DNA of 64,000 nucleotides from JAVKBW01 sp964352715. GTDB taxonomy: Bacteria > Pseudomonadota > Alphaproteobacteria > UBA8366 > Aestuariispiraceae. Under the pieces are notes generated by a model that had not been told where the DNA came from, did not search any database, and saw only the letters and a list, made by a program, of their open reading frames with translations. Position numbers and translations under genes: made by a program. Of the stretch, positions 17,385 to 25,970 are shown piece by piece. The DNA lies in contig CAYGSU010000002.1 of the NCBI GenBank assembly GCA_964352715.1, positions 62,001 through 126,000 on the forward strand. The letters run 5' to 3'. Position 1 is the first letter of the stretch; the number at the start of each line of letters is the position of its first letter.

Positions 17385-18068
17385 AGGGGCGAACGGTTTG
17401 AATCGCAGGACAGTGTTGAGTACGGCAACCGTAATGGGGCGTCATGGCGCCGCGATGGAGTCGGGCGGGCTCATTACTGGCCGATACCCGGCACCGATGG
17501 GCCGACCGTGCTGACACCTGACGATATCATGAACGGCATTGAAGCCACTGGCCCGGTCGTCATTTACGATACCGATGGCGGCTATATCGGCAATGTGATC
17601 GCCGAAAAACTGCATGCTGACGGACATGCGGTAACAATCGCAACCCCGTCGCCGGAGATCGCCGGATACCTGACGCTGACCATGGAGCAGAACAAGGTTG
17701 TTGCCCGCATGATGGAGCTGGGTATCGAGATCATTCGTCTGAAAAGCCTTACCTCTGTCGGCGAAGACCATGTCCAGCTCGAATGCGTCTATGGCGGCGA
17801 GGGCAGGCGGCTCGATGCGGTCTCGGTCGTCATCGTATCCGGCCGGAAGCCGAATGACAGTCTGTACCAGGCATTGTCGGCCCGCCCGGACGATCTTGAG
17901 AAGGCTGGCATCAAATCAGTCGACCGGATCGGCGATTGCGAAGCCCCCGGCATCATCGCCTTCGCGGTTCATGACGGGCATCGATACGCAAGGGACCTCG
18001 ACCGGAAAGGCTCGCCGGCCTATCTGCCGTATATACCTGAAATGAATCAGGCGGAGTGGTTGCGATAG
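17385..18068 (+). pseudogene. C-terminal remnant of a trimethylamine/dimethylamine dehydrogenase-type flavoprotein
   Basis: In one frame after a TAG at 17382-17384, 227 residues read like the C terminus of the TMADH/histamine dehydrogenase family. They include ASWRRDGVGR, TVLTPDDIMNG, PVVIYDTDGGYIGNVIAEKL (nucleotide-binding region) and a final EMNQAEWLR. The roughly 500 N-terminal residues with the FMN barrel and 4Fe-4S site are absent. A stop and unrelated sequence stand in their place. A shorter ATG-less start at 17508 would give 186 residues. I read this as a deletion remnant beside the LuxR-like fragment rather than a working enzyme. Confidence 0.7.
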
Positions 18069-18227
18069 AGGCGCTTTCGGCAATTGGCGTTTGGTGGTCT
18101 GGTGACAGGCTGACCATAAGAATGTTGTGTCTGTCGGTGTCAGGATTGCCGAATTGTACAATTTAAGCCAGAATTTATGATCCATTGTGACGTTCCGCGC
18201 GTAGAATACTTATTTCGGAGACGTCTG

Positions 18228-18476
18228 ATGAGCAAATTCCGCACACATTTTGAACTCGGTATCAAAGATATCCAGATAATTGAAGACTCTCTGACTCACA
18301 CGGTCGGCGATCTGACTCAGCGGGTCCTTGATGCCGATAACGAAACGTTTCGACTGGCCGACAGCGATGAAGTAGACGCGAACATGCAAATGCTTACGGC
18401 GGTTCGTGATCTGCTTGGCCGTATTCATGACCAGAAGCTCTGGTACATGTCGAAAGAGAACGTGCCGCGCGGCTGA
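18228..18476 (+). CDS. Small hypothetical protein, 82 residues
   Basis: 82 residues, not recognised. It is acidic and predicted mostly helical, with no signal peptide, membrane segment or cysteine. The central part LADSDEVDANMQMLTAVRDLLGRI looks like an amphipathic helix pair. GGAG at 18217-18220, 7 bases before the ATG at MSKFRT, decides the start against an upstream in-frame ATG at 18177. It stands alone between the TMADH remnant and tspO, at the left border of the photosynthesis cluster. Confidence 0.65.
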   Translation: MSKFRTHFELGIKDIQIIEDSLTHTVGDLTQRVLDADNETFRLADSDEVDANMQMLTAVRDLLGRIHDQKLWYMSKENVPRG

Positions 18477-18701
18477 CGTTGAAACGCCGGTTGTTGTAAA
18501 GCTGTTCTCTTGTTTCCGTACGTTGTTGTCCGTGGCGTTAGTATTTTAGCGCCCCTGAGCGGTTTTGACGTTATCGCACCCAGTAATTGATCATTAACAG
18601 GGGTCGTATTGGTTTGTTCGGCCATAACCGGTAACAGTATCGGGCTGTTCACGACGAAAGCGGTCAGCGCGCGACAATGCGACGAAGGGTTTTTGTTTTA
18701 A

Positions 18702-19178
18702 ATGGATGATCTGAATTTCTGGTCACTTGGCGCATTCATGCTGGTGGTGATGGCTGCAGCCTGCTCGGGGTCATTCTTCAAACCCGGCGAGTGGTATTTT
18801 GCGCTTGAAAAACCGTCATGGAACCCGCCGCCCTGGGTTTTTGGCGCTGTCTGGTCGGTGTTGTATCTGATGATCGCAATCGCCGGCTGGCTCGCCTGGG
18901 AAACAGCGCCCGAAGGCATGCTGCTGCCGGCCTTTGCCGTGTTCGGCGTTCAGCTTGCACTGAATGCGGCGTGGTCGGCCGTGTTTTTTGGAATGAGGCG
19001 AATGCGCCTGGCGTTTCTAGACCTCATCCTTCTGTGGCTGGCCGTGCTGGCAAATATCTACTTTTTCTTCGATATTCTGCCATTGGCCGCGTGGCTTCTG
19101 GTGCCTTATCTGATCTGGGTGACGATTGCCGGGGCGCTGAACATTTCCGTGCTGCGGCTTAACAAGGGCGCCATCTAG
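18702..19178 (+). CDS. tspO: TspO/MBR family tryptophan-rich sensory protein
   Basis: 158 residues with five hydrophobic helices and many tryptophans. The family hallmark WNPPPWVFGAVWSVLYLMI is at about 38-56, and LNAAWSAVFFGMRR at about 87-100 precedes the last helices. TspO binds porphyrins in the outer or cell membrane. In Rhodobacter it lowers pigment gene expression under oxygen and also lies inside the photosynthesis cluster near the crt/bchI genes. Here it starts the cluster and converges on idi with 23 bp between them. Confidence 0.93.
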   Translation: MDDLNFWSLGAFMLVVMAAACSGSFFKPGEWYFALEKPSWNPPPWVFGAVWSVLYLMIAIAGWLAWETAPEGMLLPAFAVFGVQLALNAAWSAVFFGMRRMRLAFLDLILLWLAVLANIYFFFDILPLAAWLLVPYLIWVTIAGALNISVLRLNKGAI

Positions 19179-19201
19179 CAGGGTATGCACCGGGTGGCCG
19201 G

Positions 19202-19771
19202 TTACATATTGGCGGCCAGACCGAGCGAAAGGCGCGGGTCGCGATACCATTTATGGGCGTTGTCGAGTTGCGCATAATGATTGCGCAGGTAATGCCGCAG
19301 CCATACGGAATACCGCGACGGGTCATCTTCGACATAGGTGTAAAGGGCATCGAGCGGAACCAGGGCGGTGTCCGTCGCCTCCAGCGGATTCAGATTAAGC
19401 TCACCGGTAAACCGTCCGACAAAGATCGTAACGATCTCGTTCTCTGACATGCCGTTGTCCAACTGGGCAGAATAAGCCGTTGTAAAGCACGGTTTCAGCG
19501 GAGCAAGGACCCCAAGCTCTTCGTTGAGTCGCCGTTCTGCGGCCCGGCGTATCGATTCCTTCGGGCGGGGATGCCCGCAACATGAATTCGCCCACAGGCC
19601 GCCGGAATGATATTTCCCTTCGTACCGACGCTGCAGCAGGGTTCGGCCTTCGTCATCAACCAGAAAAACAGAAAAGGCGCGATGCCTGATGCCGCGCCGG
19701 TGAATATCGTATTTTTCACCGTATCCTATCGTCCGGTTGGACGGGTCTACCAGAATGACTGATTCCTGCAT
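19202..19771 (-). CDS. idi: Isopentenyl-diphosphate delta-isomerase, type I
   Basis: 189 residues, a Nudix fold. The catalytic cysteine region WANSCCGHPRPKES (near 62-75) matches the TNTCCSHP signature. The acidic Nudix segment RRLNEELG follows, and the glutamate-containing SENEIV near 110. It interconverts IPP and DMAPP for carotenoid and bacteriochlorophyll phytol synthesis. Type I idi is also found in the photosynthesis cluster of Rhodobacter. The promoter faces bchI across an intergenic region with a perfect PpsR-type palindrome, so idi and bchI may be coregulated. Confidence 0.95.
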   Translation of the reverse strand: MQESVILVDPSNRTIGYGEKYDIHRRGIRHRAFSVFLVDDEGRTLLQRRYEGKYHSGGLWANSCCGHPRPKESIRRAAERRLNEELGVLAPLKPCFTTAYSAQLDNGMSENEIVTIFVGRFTGELNLNPLEATDTALVPLDALYTYVEDDPSRYSVWLRHYLRNHYAQLDNAHKWYRDPRLSLGLAANM

Positions 19772-19810
19772 CTTGCGGTCTCGCGAGAATTGTTCGTGAA
19801 GGCCTCAATT

Positions 19811-19853
19811 CGACATTACATATGGACACCTTTGCTGTCATGTAAAATTGACA
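19811..19853. promoter_or_regulatory. PpsR/CrtJ-type operator pair between idi and bchI
   Basis: A perfect TGT-N12-ACA palindrome (TGTCATGTAAAATTGACA) is at 19836-19853. Seven bp to its left, 19811-19828 reads TGT-N12-TCG on the minus strand, a degenerate second copy. Tandem spacing of 7-8 bp is typical of PpsR sites. The pair sits in the divergent promoter of idi and bchI and could repress both. Confidence 0.65.
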
Positions 19854-19986
19854 ATATTCCGGAAGGACCGCATCTTCTTTCGGCTGAATTTGCGATGCGC
19901 AAGGCGGCCGGTTTGACGGGTTTGCATTCCAATCCATCGGGTCTACTGTCGGCGCATCATTGGAAAAAACATTAAGAAAGAACGTC

Positions 19987-21009
19987 ATGGGCGCTGTTTA
20001 CCCGTTTTCCGCGATCGTCGGTCAGGAAGAAATGAAACGAGCGATGCTGATCGCGGCGGTCGATTCGAAAATCGGCGGTGTGCTTGTCTTCGGAGACCGC
20101 GGAACGGGCAAATCGACGATCGTGCGGGCGCTGGCCCAGCTTTTGCCGCCGATGCAGATCATCGCGGATTGCCCCTATAATTGCGCGCCGGATGCGCCGT
20201 CGCCGCTATGCCCGCACCGTTGCGCCGACAAACCGTCGGAAAAGCGCAAGGCGAAAAAGGTTCCGGTGCCGGTGATCGACCTGCCGCTGGGCGCGACGGA
20301 AGACCGGGTGGTCGGGGCCCTCGATCTGGAAAAGGCCCTGGCTTTCGGGGAAAAGCATTTTGATCCGGGTCTGCTGGCGCGGGCCAACAGGGGCTTTCTG
20401 TATATTGACGAGGTCAACCTGCTGGAGGATCACCTTGTCGACCTGCTGCTCGATGTCGCCGCATCGGGCGAAAACGTTGTCGAACGGGAAGGCCTGAGCG
20501 TCAGACACCCGGCGCGGTTTGTGCTGATCGGCAGCGGCAACCCGGAAGAAGGCGAATTGCGGCCGCAATTGCTTGATCGGTTCGGGGTATCGGTTGAAGT
20601 GTCGACGCCCCGGGACCTTGCGACACGGGTGTCGGTGGTCCGCCAGCGCGATTCTTTTGATCGCGATCAAGCCGGCTTCATCGCAACATGGAAACGGCGC
20701 GACAGCAGCTTGCGCAGCAAGATCCTGAAGGCGCGCTCGATTCTGGATTCTGTAGAAACACCGGACCAGGCGCTGGAGAAAACGGCGCAGCTGTGTCTGA
20801 CGCTGGGAACCGACGGTTTGCGGGGCGAGCTGACCCTTATTCGTGCCGCCCGAGCGATGGCTGCTCTCGAAGGGGCAGGCGAGATCGGCGAAAAGCATTT
20901 GAAGGATGTCGCGGCAATGGCCCTGCGGCATCGCCTGCGCCGCGATCCGCTGGATGAGACCGGGTCTGCGGTACGCATAGAGCGGGCGGTCGAAGAGGTG
21001 TTCGGCTAG
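19987..21009 (+). CDS. bchI: Magnesium chelatase subunit I (AAA+ ATPase)
   Basis: 340 residues. Walker A GDRGTGKS is at 36-43, with a family-specific insert of cysteines and basic residues after it. Walker B LYIDEVNLL is near 139-147, and the AAA+ sensor GSGNPEEGELRPQLLDRFG follows. BchI hexamers with BchD drive Mg insertion into protoporphyrin IX by BchH. The ATG at 19987 (AAGAAAG 6 bases upstream) is preferred over a TTG nine codons earlier. It is followed by bchD 2 bp downstream. Confidence 0.96.
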   Translation: MGAVYPFSAIVGQEEMKRAMLIAAVDSKIGGVLVFGDRGTGKSTIVRALAQLLPPMQIIADCPYNCAPDAPSPLCPHRCADKPSEKRKAKKVPVPVIDLPLGATEDRVVGALDLEKALAFGEKHFDPGLLARANRGFLYIDEVNLLEDHLVDLLLDVAASGENVVEREGLSVRHPARFVLIGSGNPEEGELRPQLLDRFGVSVEVSTPRDLATRVSVVRQRDSFDRDQAGFIATWKRRDSSLRSKILKARSILDSVETPDQALEKTAQLCLTLGTDGLRGELTLIRAARAMAALEGAGEIGEKHLKDVAAMALRHRLRRDPLDETGSAVRIERAVEEVFG

Positions 21010-21011
21010 CC

Positions 21012-22805
21012 ATGCAGACGGCATCCGCCATCGACGAACCGTCAGGGACCATAAAAATCGATCTTTGGGGCGATGCGGTTCTTGCCGCAACGCTGTTGGC
21101 GGTTGACCCGTTTCTGTTGTCCGGGGCGGTCGTGCACGCGCGGTCCGGCCCTGTCAGGGATCGCTGGTTTACTTTGTTCACCGGCATGCTGCCGTCCGAC
21201 ATGACCGTCCGGAAACTACCGGTTCATGCCGGGCTGGACCGTATATTGGGTGGGCTTGATCTGGCGGCGACGCTTGCGGCAGGACGCCCGGTGTCGGCTC
21301 GGGGGCTGCTGGCCGAAAGTGACGGCGGTGTCGTCACTGTTTCCGGTGCGGAGCGCCTGGACAGGGAAAAGGCCGCGCAGATTGCATCGGTTATGGATAA
21401 CGGCGAAGTCCTGATTGAGCGGGACGGGATCACCGACCGGTCTCCCGCCCGTTTCGGACTGATCCTGTTTGATGAAAGCCAATCCCCTGACGAAGCGGTG
21501 CCAGCCGTTCTGGCCGATCGGGTCGCTCTTCATTTCGATCTGGAAACACTGTCGCTGCGTGATGCCGTCGCGATGGATATCGGGCCGGAATATGTGCAGG
21601 AGGCGCGGGAAAACGCCCGCTCGGTCACCGTTGACGATCAGGATATGGAAGCCTTGTCGGCGACCGGCATGATGCTTGGCATTTCATCGGCGAGGCCGGT
21701 TCTGCAGGCGCTGGCGGCGGCCCGGATATGCGCAGCGCTGGACGGCCGTTCCCGTGTGGAAAAAGCGGATATGGATGCTGCGTTCCGGCTGGTCCTGCTG
21801 CCGCGCGCAACACAGATCCCGGCGCCCCCTGATGAAGACCAGACCGAACAGCAACCGGAGCAGCCGGTTGAGCCGCCGCAACCGACCGATAGCGATGATC
21901 CGCAAAACCGCACCGAGGACGCCTCGGAAGACCGGATGGTCGAGGCGGCAAAGGCTGTGATCCCGGCTGATCTTCTCAATAGTCTGATCTCGGGTGCGGT
22001 TCGACGCAGCCCCGGTGTCGGGTCAGGACGCAGTGGCGAGGAACAGCGTCAGGCAAAACGCGGTCGCCCGGTCGGCGTCCAGACCAGACCGCCCTATGCC
22101 GGCGCTCGGCCGAAAGTTATCGACACGCTGCGGGCCGCTGCGCCCTGGCAATCGATCCGGCGAAAGGCATCGAATGCCGAGAAGGGCAGACTTCTGGTCG
22201 CGAAGGAAGATTTTCGCTATGCGCAATTGAAGCACCGTGCTGAAACTGTGACGATTTTTGTGGTCGACGCGTCAGGGTCGGCAGCGGTGCGACGGCTGGC
22301 TGAAGCAAAGGGCGCTGTCGAATTGTTGCTAGCGGATTGCTATGTGCGGCGCGATCAGGTTGCGGTCATCGCCTTCCGGCGGGATGGTGCGGAAGTGCTG
22401 TTGCCGCCGACACGATCGCTCACGCGGGCGAAAAAAGCATTGGCCGCCTTGCCCGGTGGGGGCGGCACACCGCTTGCGGCGGGCCTTGACGCCGCACTAG
22501 CGCTTGCGACTTCGGAAAAGCGGCAGGGCAGGACCCCGCTGGTGGTCGTCCTGACAGACGGCCGCGCCAACATCGCAAAAGACGGCACGGCAGACCGCAG
22601 CAGGGCCAGCGCCGATGCGGAACAGTCAGCACAGGCATTGTACGTGGCGGGTTTCCGGGGGCTCTTGATCGACACGGCTACGCGGCCGGACAGGCGGGCG
22701 GCGTCTCTGGCCAAGGCGATGCACGCAAGCTATCTGCCGCTTCCCCAGGCCGATGCGGCCGGCATGAATACAGCCATCAGGGCAATCGGCGATGCGCGCG
22801 CTTGA
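21012..22805 (+). CDS. bchD: Magnesium chelatase subunit D
   Basis: 597 residues in the usual three parts. An N-terminal AAA+-like domain without a Walker A motif covers about 10-270. A proline- and acid-rich linker covers about 275-315 (EQQPEQPVEPPQPTDSDD). The C-terminal von Willebrand A domain has a MIDAS DASGS near 418 and a later TPLAAGLDAAL. It is the platform between BchI and BchH. Its 3' end overlaps bchO by 14 bp, which indicates translational coupling. Confidence 0.95.
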   Translation: MQTASAIDEPSGTIKIDLWGDAVLAATLLAVDPFLLSGAVVHARSGPVRDRWFTLFTGMLPSDMTVRKLPVHAGLDRILGGLDLAATLAAGRPVSARGLLAESDGGVVTVSGAERLDREKAAQIASVMDNGEVLIERDGITDRSPARFGLILFDESQSPDEAVPAVLADRVALHFDLETLSLRDAVAMDIGPEYVQEARENARSVTVDDQDMEALSATGMMLGISSARPVLQALAAARICAALDGRSRVEKADMDAAFRLVLLPRATQIPAPPDEDQTEQQPEQPVEPPQPTDSDDPQNRTEDASEDRMVEAAKAVIPADLLNSLISGAVRRSPGVGSGRSGEEQRQAKRGRPVGVQTRPPYAGARPKVIDTLRAAAPWQSIRRKASNAEKGRLLVAKEDFRYAQLKHRAETVTIFVVDASGSAAVRRLAEAKGAVELLLADCYVRRDQVAVIAFRRDGAEVLLPPTRSLTRAKKALAALPGGGGTPLAAGLDAALALATSEKRQGRTPLVVVLTDGRANIAKDGTADRSRASADAEQSAQALYVAGFRGLLIDTATRPDRRAASLAKAMHASYLPLPQADAAGMNTAIRAIGDARA

Positions 22806-23679
22806 CGACCGGCTGGACTGGCAGCGTGACGGCAGGGATTGGCCGAATCGCGATTACAGCCGATTTGTCACAGCAGGCGGCCTAACCTGGCATGTACAGT
22901 CAGCCGGCGACGGCCCGGCCCTGCTTCTGATACACGGAACCGGATCTTCCACCCATTCTTGGCGGCGGCTGTTTCCATTGCTGGCCGAGCGATTTTCCGT
23001 TCTGGCGATAGATCTGCCCGGACATGGCTTTACGACTGCCCCGGCTGCGCACCGGCTGTCGCTGTCCGGTATGGCTGGGGCCGTCGCCAACTTGCTTGCG
23101 ACGCTGAAGATGACGCCGGATGTCGCGGTCGGCCACTCGGCCGGCGCGGCCATTCTGGCTCGCCTCTGCCTGGACCGTGCAATCAATCCAAAGTTCATTG
23201 TCAGTCTGAATGGCGCGTTTCTGCCGTTCGGTGGCATTGCCGGCAAGGTTTTCTCGCCGCTGGCCAAGGTTCTGGCTACAACATCCCTGGCGCCGAACAT
23301 TTTCGCGGCGCGGGCATCCAACCGGGCGGTGATCGACCGGTTGATCGGTGAAACCGGGTCCGTCATTGAAGACGAGGATGCTGCCTGTTACTGGCGGCTT
23401 GCCCGCTCACCCGGGCATGTCGCAGCGGCGCTGGCGATGATGGCGAACTGGGATCTCAGCACCCTGTTGACAGAGATGCGCCTGTTACCCGTTCCGCTGG
23501 ATCTGGTGGTTGGTGAGCGAGACAAAACCGTCCTGCCTTCTGTCGCGGCGCGCGTTAAAAAGGAAGCGCCGGAAGCCAGAATCGTCACGCTGCCAGGCCT
23601 CGGACACCTTGCGCATGAAGAATCGCCGGGCTTGATTTTCTCTCATATTGAGAAGCGGTATCAGCAGATAACAGATTGA
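22792..23679 (+). CDS. bchO: BchO, alpha/beta hydrolase of the Mg-chelatase operon
   Basis: 295 residues, alpha/beta hydrolase fold. The oxyanion region LLIHGTGSSTHSW is near 40-52, the nucleophile elbow VGHSAGAA near 112-119, and the late catalytic His in LPGLGHLAHEES. BchO is a conserved member of bchI-D-O operons and has been annotated as Mg-chelatase accessory protein, but its substrate is not known. It overlaps the end of bchD. Transcription of this unit starts upstream of bchI. A composite PpsR-like site lies between bchO and dxs. Confidence 0.9.
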   Translation: MRALDDRLDWQRDGRDWPNRDYSRFVTAGGLTWHVQSAGDGPALLLIHGTGSSTHSWRRLFPLLAERFSVLAIDLPGHGFTTAPAAHRLSLSGMAGAVANLLATLKMTPDVAVGHSAGAAILARLCLDRAINPKFIVSLNGAFLPFGGIAGKVFSPLAKVLATTSLAPNIFAARASNRAVIDRLIGETGSVIEDEDAACYWRLARSPGHVAAALAMMANWDLSTLLTEMRLLPVPLDLVVGERDKTVLPSVAARVKKEAPEARIVTLPGLGHLAHEESPGLIFSHIEKRYQQITD

Positions 23680-23731
23680 TAAAAAAGTATTTTCTGTTAC
23701 GGGCGTTAGCAGTTTTTCTTTCATGGAAAAG

Positions 23732-23765
23732 TGTCAAATAAAATAGACGTAAATAATAATGTACA
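23732..23765 (+). promoter_or_regulatory. Composite PpsR-like operator (TGT-N12-ACGT-N12-ACA) upstream of dxs
   Basis: TGT at 23732 is followed by 12 A/T-rich bases, ACGT at 23747-23750, 12 more bases, and ACA at 23763-23765, then TATTTA. It reads as two PpsR-type palindromes fused so that they share the central CG. The same layout with the same 3' ACATATTTA recurs at 25809 upstream of bchN. The site lies 73 bp before the dxs start. Confidence 0.55.
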
Positions 23766-23837
23766 TATTTACCGATTGAGGGTTTAATTGGTTATGGCAC
23801 TCAGATGCCAGTTATCAATGATCTGCGGGGGCGTAAG

Positions 23838-25757
23838 ATGAACCTTCACCGGCCAATAGCCGATCTGGTTGAACTGCCAGAACAGGAAAACAGTCGTTCA
23901 TCGCTTCTCGACAAAGTGTCCCAGCCCGAAGATATCCGGAAGATGCCGCGCTCGGCCATGAAACGGCTGGCGGATGAAGTCCGTTCGGAAATGATTTCGA
24001 TCGTTTCGGAAACGGGTGGCCATCTCGGCGCCGGCCTTGGTGTTGTTGAATTGACCGTTGCCCTGCACCGGGTGTTCGATACCCCACGCGACAAGCTCCT
24101 CTGGGATGTCAGTCACCAATGCTACCCGCACAAGATATTGACCGGTCGTCGCGCATCGCTACGCAAGCTTCGGCAGTCCGGCGGGCCTTCGGGTTTCACA
24201 AAGATCACCGAAAGCCGGTTCGATCCGTTTGGTGCGGCGCATAGCTCAACATCGATATCGGCCGGGCTGGGCTTTGCGGTTGCGCGCGATTTCGATGGTA
24301 TGGACTTCTCGGTCGTTTCCGTTATCGGCGACGGTGCGATGACTGGCGGCATGGCGTTTGAAGGGCTAAACAATGCCGGCGCGCAGGGCCGTCGGCAGAT
24401 CGTTGTGCTGAACGACAATTCGATGTCGATTGCACCGCCAGCCGGCGCGCTGGAAGGGCATTTACAGACATTGCGAAACTGTCTGCCGTCGAAGACGGTT
24501 CGGAAAAAGGCGCTTCAGCAATCGAAATTGCCGAGTTTTTCACCTCAGCCGACACTGTTCGATAATCTGGGCATTCGGTATGCCGGTCCCTTCGACGGGC
24601 ATGATATGGACGAAATGCTGACTGTTCTGGAACAGGCGCGGCGATACGAAAACGGGCCGCTGCTGGTTCATGTGCTCACCGACAAGGGCAAGGGTTATGC
24701 CCCGGCGGAAAAGGCAGCGGACAAATATCACGGCGTAAAGAAATTCGATATCCGCACGGGCGAACAGGCGAAATCACCAGCCGGACCGCCGAGCTATACG
24801 AATGTCTTCGCCAAGGCGCTGATTGCCGAGGCCAAAGCGGATTCACGGGTTGCGGCAATCACCGCCGCGATGCCGTCCGGCACCGGGCTCGACAAGTTTG
24901 CAAAAGCCTTTCCGGACAGATGTTTCGATGCCGGCATCGCTGAACAGCATGCCGTAACGTTCTGCGCCGGCATGGCTGCGGAAGGTTACAGGCCGTTCGC
25001 CGCCATTTATTCGACCTTCCTTCAGCGCGCATATGACCAGATAGTACACGATGTCGCCATTCAGCGGCTGCCCGTTCGGTTCGCCATCGACCGCGCCGGC
25101 ATGGTTGGCGCTGACGGTGTGACGCATCAGGGGTCATATGACATCAGTTACCTTGGATGTTTGCCCGGCTTTGTGCTGATGGCGCCGAGCGACGAAACGG
25201 AACTGATGCATATGGTCGCCACGGCGGCGGCGATTGACGACCGCCCGTCGGCGATTCGCTTTCCGCGCGGCGAAGGAACAGGGTCGGCGCTTCCTGACAG
25301 AGGCGACGTTCTTGAGATCGGCAGGGGCCGAATCGTCCTTGAAGGCGGCGATGTGGCGATCCTTTCGTATGGCACGCGCCTTGCCGATGCGCTGATGGCC
25401 GCCTCACTGCTGGCCGAACAGGGCATAAAGGCGACTGTGGCTGATGCCCGCTTCGCAAAACCGGTCGATCACGCGCTTGTGGCGCAGCTTGCACGAAACC
25501 ATCCGCTTCTGGTGACACTCGAAGAAGGGGCTGTTGGCGGGTTTTCCGCACAGGTTTTCGATAGCCTGGTCTACCAGCGGCGTCAGGACTGTCTGAATCG
25601 GGTGCTTCCGATGTACCTGCCGGACCTGTTCATCGATCACGATGCGCCAGGCAATCAAATCCGGCAATCCGGCCTGCATGCAGAAGGCATCGCCGCGCGG
25701 GTTCTGGAATCCCTCCGGCTTTCTGGCACGGGTAGTTCCGCTAAGCGGCTGATTTAA
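23838..25757 (+). CDS. dxs: 1-deoxy-D-xylulose-5-phosphate synthase
   Basis: 639 residues from this start, the normal length. The TPP-binding region GDGAMTGGMAFEGLNNAG is near 173-190, with GGHLGAGLGVVELTVAL near 65-81. The pyrimidine domain includes the catalytic glutamate region DAGIAEQHAV, and a C-terminal transketolase domain follows. It condenses pyruvate and glyceraldehyde-3-phosphate in the first step of the MEP pathway. An ATG at 23805 would add 11 residues; 23838 has a G-rich stretch at good spacing, but neither start is certain. Its location between bchO and bchN places isoprenoid supply under pigment control. Confidence 0.94.
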   Translation: MNLHRPIADLVELPEQENSRSSLLDKVSQPEDIRKMPRSAMKRLADEVRSEMISIVSETGGHLGAGLGVVELTVALHRVFDTPRDKLLWDVSHQCYPHKILTGRRASLRKLRQSGGPSGFTKITESRFDPFGAAHSSTSISAGLGFAVARDFDGMDFSVVSVIGDGAMTGGMAFEGLNNAGAQGRRQIVVLNDNSMSIAPPAGALEGHLQTLRNCLPSKTVRKKALQQSKLPSFSPQPTLFDNLGIRYAGPFDGHDMDEMLTVLEQARRYENGPLLVHVLTDKGKGYAPAEKAADKYHGVKKFDIRTGEQAKSPAGPPSYTNVFAKALIAEAKADSRVAAITAAMPSGTGLDKFAKAFPDRCFDAGIAEQHAVTFCAGMAAEGYRPFAAIYSTFLQRAYDQIVHDVAIQRLPVRFAIDRAGMVGADGVTHQGSYDISYLGCLPGFVLMAPSDETELMHMVATAAAIDDRPSAIRFPRGEGTGSALPDRGDVLEIGRGRIVLEGGDVAILSYGTRLADALMAASLLAEQGIKATVADARFAKPVDHALVAQLARNHPLLVTLEEGAVGGFSAQVFDSLVYQRRQDCLNRVLPMYLPDLFIDHDAPGNQIRQSGLHAEGIAARVLESLRLSGTGSSAKRLI

Positions 25758-25808
25758 AACAGGTTTTCTTGCTGTTTTCGTGTCTTGCCGACAGAATCCC
25801 ATTTATTA

Positions 25809-25842
25809 TGTCCAAAATATTTTACGTCAAATAAACTTGACA
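25809..25842 (+). promoter_or_regulatory. Composite PpsR-like operator (TGT-N12-ACGT-N12-ACA) upstream of bchN
   Basis: TGT at 25809, ACGT at 25824-25827, ACA at 25840-25842, with 12 bases in each gap. This is the same 34-bp architecture as at 23732, again followed by TATTTA. It lies between dxs and bchN, 128 bp upstream of the bchN start, and is a good candidate operator for the bchNBHLM-puh run. Confidence 0.58.
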
Positions 25843-25970
25843 TATTTAATGGTCCGCAATTACACTTTTAGCTAATGGGATTGCACAAGGATGATCCTGT
25901 GCAACGGGCAGAGAACGGAACGAAAAGACCTGTTCCACAAGGGCCGGTTGCGAATAAGGGGGTAAGGAAA

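Noticed and set aside
25875..25970. Longer bchN frame starting at 25875
   Set aside because: The ATG at 25971 has an AAGGA site at ideal spacing and matches the usual BchN length.
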